A DNA stretch of 60,145 bases, taken from Folioceros fuciformis. Taxonomy: Eukaryota; Anthocerotophyta; Anthocerotopsida; Anthocerotales. The stretch is from contig JBNGIO010006272.1 in the NCBI GenBank assembly GCA_049999805.1, positions 82,493-142,637 on the forward strand, read 5' to 3'. This document shows positions 54,301 through 60,145 of this stretch, piece after piece. The notes under the pieces are model-generated. The model did no database searches, had not been told where the DNA came from, and worked only from the letters and a program-made list of their open reading frames with translations. Within the stretch, counting starts at the first letter, position 1; each line of letters begins with the position of its first letter. The position numbers and the translations under genes were made by a program.

Positions 54301-57300
54301 TCCCACATTTTGCATAGGCCTCGATCAGCATTGTCCCCAGTATTACATCTGCCTCAAACCCCTTGTTCACAATATCTGCATGCATAACCTTTAGAGTTTC
54401 TAAGCCTTGATTTCTGATAAGCAGCCCGTCACCACCATTCCTTTCCCCCGATTCTGCAAGGGTGCTGCAAGCCTTCAATGCACCAACATACGTCCGGATG
54501 TTTGGTTCCACACCTTCTTGTTTCATCCTTGTGAACAGTTTTAAGGCTTCGTCACCCTGCGCCCATTGAGAGTAGCCCAAGATCATGGAATTCCACAACA
54601 CCACATTACGATGAGGCATGTCCTCAAACACCTGTCGAGCATCGTCCAGGCTCCCACTTTTTGCATACGCATCCACTAGTGTATTGACTACAAACACATT
54701 CAATCCAAAATTTCCTTTTACAAGGTCCGCATGAATCGCTCTCACCGTTTCCAGGCACTGTTTCTTGACAAGTACTTGATGGCCACCCTTTTGCTCAAGC
54801 TCTGCAATGGAACTGCAGGCAGTGAGAACGGCAACATATGTTCGGTCATTGGGGACGACTCCTTCTTGTTGCATTCGTGTATACAACTGCAGGGCCGCTT
54901 CACCCTGCTCCATTTGCGCATACCCCAATATCATTGCAGACCAGGAAACGACATTACGAGTGGGCATCTCCTCAAACACCTGCCTAGCCGTCTCCAAGTC
55001 CCCACACTTTGCATATGCATCCACCAGCATAGTCCCTAGATATACATCCGAATCAAACTTGCGCTTCACGACTTCTGCATGGATGGTTCTCACAGTTTCC
55101 AGGCTGTGCTGTTTCACAAGTTCTGCGTCACCTCCATGCTTGTCCACTAGTTCTGCAATGGCACTGCAAGCCTTGAGTGCACCAACATATGTTCGGTCAT
55201 TAGGTGTCACGCCTTCATGTTGCATTCGTGTGTACAATTGCAAAGCCTCTTGCCCCCTTTCCATTTGGGAGTACCCGAGAATCATGGAATTCCACAAGGC
55301 AACGTCACAGTGAGGTACTTTGTCAAACACCTGCCTAGCATCCTCGAGGCTCCCACATTTTGCATACGCATCAACTAGCATGTTTGCCACAAACACATCG
55401 GACTCAAACTTCTCTTTCACTATGTTGTCATGGATACCTTTCACAGTTTCCACCAGGCAGCGTTTCTTCACAAGCATACCATCACCTCCAGTCCCGTCCA
55501 CGGATTCTGCCAGGGTGCTACAAGCCTTGAGTGCAGCAACATATGTACGGTCATTGGGCATCACACCTTCCTGTCTCATTTGCGACAATAAGAGCAAAGC
55601 CTCTTCACCCTTTTCCATCTGAGCATACCCGGATATCAGTGCAGTCCAGGACACTACGGTATGAACAGGCATTTTCTCAAATACCTCCCTAGCATCCTCT
55701 AGGCTCCCACATTTTGAGTACGCATCCACAAGCATGTTCCCCACAAATTCATCTGACGCAAACTTCCCCTTACCAATATCTTCATGGATGGCTTTCACTG
55801 TTTCAAGGCACTTCTTCCTCACAAGTACTACATCACGTCCGCCTCTTTCCCTGCATTCCGCTATTCTACTGCATGCCTTGAGAGCTCCCACATAAGTTCT
55901 GTTACTTGGTACCAGACCACATTGTCGCATTCTAGCAAACAATTGCAAAGCGTCTTCACCCTTCTCCATCTGAGCGTACCCTATTATCAGCGTGTTCCAG
56001 ACAATCACATCACGAAAAGGCATGTCCTCGAACACCTGCCTAGCATCCTTCAGGCTTCCACATTTGGAGTAAGCATTCACCAGCATGCTGCTCACGTATA
56101 AATTATTCTCAACGCCGCTTCGAACAACGTCTGCATGAATCTCCCTAGCACTCCGCAGGTCCTGCAAGCTGCTGCATGCTTTCAAGAGAGAAACAAACGT
56201 GTGTGGGCCTGGTATCATCCCATAGCTCCGCATTTCTCCATACATTTCCAGAGCCAGTCTATTTTGCCCAAGTTTGACATGCTGCAATATCAGTGCCGCC
56301 CAGACCTGCTCCCCCCTCTGAAATTTGCACCCACCATCGAAAGTGATGCCACTTCCAACGTTGCCTCTGCCAGCGGTTGTGGACGAGATAGTCCCCCTCA
56401 AAGCCTCGGTTACCCATGGTGACGAAGGCTTCCTTTTCTCTACGCCACGTGCTTCCTCAGGATGGACCTAGTCATTGAACGGCACCGCGAATCGTCAGTG
56501 CAACGGTCTCAAACATCAACATCAGGACATCGGGGTTGTAGTGTGTCTGCTTACTTTGTCTTCCCTGTAAGCCCACCAAATCTGCGCATTGCTCTGCAGC
56601 AGCGAATTCCCGGACAAGTCAGTTTTCATGCGATTGAATAATATCATGCCAGAAAACTCACAAACGGTAGCAAGGAAATAGAAACGACGAGGGGACACAA
56701 ATTCAACCACGGCGCTCAGGCAAGCCAGTTGCACCCCTTATTCTAGGTCACTGGCTGCAACATCGACATCATCTGCCAGTGTGGGAAGGAGGAGGATGCT
56801 CAGCTGTTTCTACTGAAAGCAGTATGATCATCGCGGTGGTTGAATATCCACAGCTCCAGCAGCAGCCTGGGCGGCCCAGGCAATGCATTTGTAGGCATGG
56901 CATGAGCAGGCTGACATGTTTCTACGTCACTGGCGGGCGTCAACAGAATGAGTCTTTCTGGACTGCGCTAGTATCGCAGAAGACGAGGTGCGGGAAAGGT
57001 GCTGAGGCTCTCAGCTTGTATGAGCTAATGCAAAAGGAAGGAGTGGAACCAGGGCCACACACATTCATAGCTCTCCTGAAGGCATGTAGCAGGGAGGATC
57101 TGAAAAGTGTGAAGCAAATTCATGCAGACCTGGTCAGACGTGGCTTGGACACAGATCTATATGTGGGCACCATGCTAGTAAACGCCTACAAAAAATGTGG
57201 CAGCCTGGAGAATGCCAAGCGAGTGTTTGAGGAGATGCCTGATCGGGATGTGGTTTCGTGGACTGCCATGATATTGGGTTATGCCCAGATGGGGAGGGGT

Positions 57301-60145
57301 GAAGAGGCTTTGAAGTTGTACGCACGAATGCTGCGGGAAGGAGTGGTCCCTGATGCCCAAGGGTATGTTGGTGCACTGAAGGCTTGCAGTGTGGTTGCGG
57401 ACTCTGGGGAGAAAGGTGGTGTCACGAATGCATTGCCGGTGAAGGAACAGTGCCTGCAGACTGTTCGAGCCATCCACAGGGACATTCGGAAGGGGAAGCT
57501 GCAGGGGAATGTTTTCGTTGGTAACATGCTAGTCGAGGCATACGCAAAATGTGCGAGCTTGGAAGATGCAAGGCAGGTGTTTGATACGATGCGTCTCCGT
57601 GATGTGGTTTCGTGGAATTGCATGATCTTGGGGTATTCCCGCATGGACAAGGGTGACGAGGCGTTGCTGCTGTACAGACGGATGCAGCATGAAGGTGTCG
57701 TACCTGACGACCGATCACATATCGGTGCTCTAAAAGCTTGCATTGCGATAGCAGGCATGGCTGACAGAACTGCTGGAGATGGAGAACGTTTGAAACAGCG
57801 AATCCTGGAAACAGTGAGGGCTATCCACATCGGCGTGGGGAAGAAACAGGCTGAGCGTGACGTATTTCTGGGGAACACGCTATTGGATGCGTATGCAAAA
57901 TGTGGGAGCCTGGAGGATGCCAGGCAAGTGTTCGACAGAATGTTGCAGCGTGATTTAGTGTCCTGGAACTCTATGATATTAGGGTACAGCGACATGCAAA
58001 AGGGTGAAGAAGCTCTGTTTCTATACAAGCAGCTGCAACGGGCAGGCGTGGCACCAGACCAACGCACACACGCTGCAGCACTCAAGGCCTGCATTGCCAT
58101 CGCCGAGTTGATGGAGAAAAATGGCGGTGATGTATCAGCTGTGCGACATCAATGCCTGCAAACTGTGAGAGCTATCCATGCAGCTGCTGCAAAGGTAACC
58201 TCCGGTCTGGACATCCGGTTAGGAACCATGCTAGTGGACGCGTATGCAAAATGCGGGAGCTTAGAAGATGCCAAGCAGGTGTTTGACAAGCTCCCTCGCC
58301 AGGATGTGGTTTCTTGGACCACGATGATCTTCGGTTTCTCCCAGATGGATAAGGCCGAAGAGGCTCTGCAGATGTACAAACTGATGCGACAGAGAGGAGT
58401 GGTTCCCGACACCCGTGCGTTTGTTGGGGCTCTGAAAGCTTGCTGCACCCTGGCAGACTCCGGGGACTCCAGGGATGGAAGCCACAACAAACTACGCACG
58501 AAACAAACCACGCTGGCCATGGTGCAAGCCATCCACGCAGACCTTGCAATCACAGCCACAGACCTGGACGTATTCGTCGCAACAATGCTGGTGGACGCAT
58601 ATGCGAAATGCGGGAGTCTAGGTCACTCGAGGAAAGTCTTCGATCAAATGCCTCACCGTGATGTGGCCTCCTGGAACGCAATGATCTTTGCTTACAGCCA
58701 GACGGACAAGGCCGAGGAGGCCGTGCAACTGTACACCATCATGCAGGAGCAAGGCGTGGCACCAAATGACCGAACATACGTCGCCGTCCTCAACGCCTGC
58801 GGCAGCCTGGCAGCACTGGAGAAGGGGAGGCAAATTCACTCCCAGATCATCAAATCCGGCCTGAAATGCTCCCCCTTCATAGCAGCCAGTCTCATCGAAA
58901 TGTACTCCAAGTGCTCCAGTATGGCGGACGCCCGTCAGGTGTTCGACAACATGCCCACCAGGGACATCGTGTCATGGAACACCCTCATCCTGGGACACGC
59001 GTGCCAAGGAGAAAGCCAACTCGTCTTCCGCCTCTTCCACCAGATGCAGCAGGACGGCATTCAGCCAGACGAAGTCACTTTCGTCGGCCTCCTCCTCGTC
59101 TGCAGCCACGCAGGCCTGGTGGCCACAGGTCAGCACCTCTTCGACGCCATGACCAGAGACTTCCACATCAACCCCAACATCCAGCACTACAACTGCCTGG
59201 TGGACGTCCTGGCCCGAGCCGGCGAACTCCGCAAGGCCATGGAGATCCTCCACAACATGCCCTTCCCTCCCGACTCTTCGGGCTGGAAATCCATCCTGGC
59301 CGCCTGCCAGAAATGGGGATCTGTGCAGCTCGGGAGACAGGCATTCGAATCCCTCATCCGGCTAGACCAGCACGACGCTGCGGCGTACATCCTCATGTCC
59401 AACATCTACGCCGCCAACGCCATGCCGGAGCAGGCCGCGGACATCCAGGCACGGAGATGGAAGTCTGGAGCGCGGAAGGATCCGGGACGCACCTTCTGGA
59501 TGGACGAGGGCGGGCAGGCGCATGCATTCGCGGCCGGGGCGAGGGCGGTGGCTTGCTGACGAGAAAAGAGTCACGAATCGCAACCGATTCGCGCCGCGAG
59601 AGGCCAGAGAGCGAACACTCCTCGGGTTCACGATCCGACTCGTCAAGAAGCTGTTGGTGCAACGATGCCACAGCGGGGCTGACAAGGACTGGTGAGGCCT
59701 GCCGGGACTCCCTCCGGGTGGCGCGCGAGCAAGAAGCGCCGCAGGGCACAGATCTTTCACCGCGATGGCGATGGTGCCGAGCTCGGCGGCATTGCCGCGG
59801 CTGCAGATGGACGTCGGGAAGGCACTCAGGAGTGGGGAGCTACGGCCGGGCGGCGTAGGGGTGCCGCGGACAGTGAAGGTGCGGAAGCGGGGGCAGAGGC
59901 TGACGCTGGACCTGGAGCTCCGAGTGGAGGTGCAGATGCAAATGCGGGCCCGGCGGGTTGTATGCGAGCTCGGGGCGGACGAGTTTGGGGAGCCGCGGCC
60001 TCGGAGGGGGTACAGGTCTCCGCTTTCAGTAGTGCCATCATCGCAGGAGTCGCAGGTATCGCCGGAGTCGCAGGCCTCGCCGGAGTCGCAGGCCTCGCAG
60101 GAGTCGCAGGCCTCGAAGGAGTCGCAGGCCTCGAAGGAGTCGCAG

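Overview
This window is nuclear DNA of a land plant. It shows plant-only or plant-typical genes with many short introns (about 85-260 nt, nearly all GT-AG): two very large PLS-type pentatricopeptide repeat (PPR) proteins, a SCAB-type actin-binding protein, a GT47 exostosin, a plant extended-PHD protein and an arabinose-5-phosphate isomerase with CBS domains. The short introns, gene spacing of a few kb and the long, almost intronless PPR genes suggest a seedless plant (lycophyte, bryophyte or fern) rather than a seed plant. I cannot name the species. No rRNA, tRNA, CRISPR array or bacterial-type operon was seen.

Layout. (1) 1-10.7 kb is accessory, repeat-rich DNA: a 24-bp tandem array at the left edge, then two related genes of unknown function in inverted orientation (about 1.3-2.5 kb on minus, 8.9-10.2 kb on plus). 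They enclose a 49-bp satellite and two further tandem-repeat families. (2) 11-36.4 kb is a dense block of conserved genes: GT47 glycosyltransferase (+), PHD/RING/Tudor-like protein (-), a broken partial copy of LSG1 followed by intact LSG1 GTPase (+), HLTF/RAD5-like SNF2-RING protein (-), SCAB-like protein (-), arabinose-5-phosphate isomerase (-) and SR-protein kinase (-). (3) A 100-N assembly gap at 36.98 kb is flanked by the same 46 bp on both sides, then comes AT-rich, repeat-bearing DNA to about 40 kb. (4) 40-46.7 kb holds two small membrane-protein genes (+), one of which ends in a Cys/His module; an unknown membrane protein (-); and a peroxiredoxin-like-2 thioredoxin-fold protein (+). 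(5) 48.1-52.8 kb is gamma-tubulin complex component 5 (-), with two apparent GC-AG introns. (6) 52.9-59.6 kb is a head-to-head pair of paralogous PPR genes. (7) A new ORF with 18-bp repeats runs off the right edge.

The genes are not an operon. Their roles are general cell functions: ribosome maturation (LSG1), splicing-factor phosphorylation (SRPK), DNA-damage tolerance (HLTF-like), cytoskeleton (SCAB, GCP5), wall polysaccharide synthesis (GT47, arabinose-5-phosphate isomerase for KDO), redox (PRXL2-like) and organelle RNA processing (PPR). Exon coordinates below were worked out by hand from splice signals, reading phase and family resemblance. The reading phase closes through every multi-exon model given. 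Nothing was run against a database.
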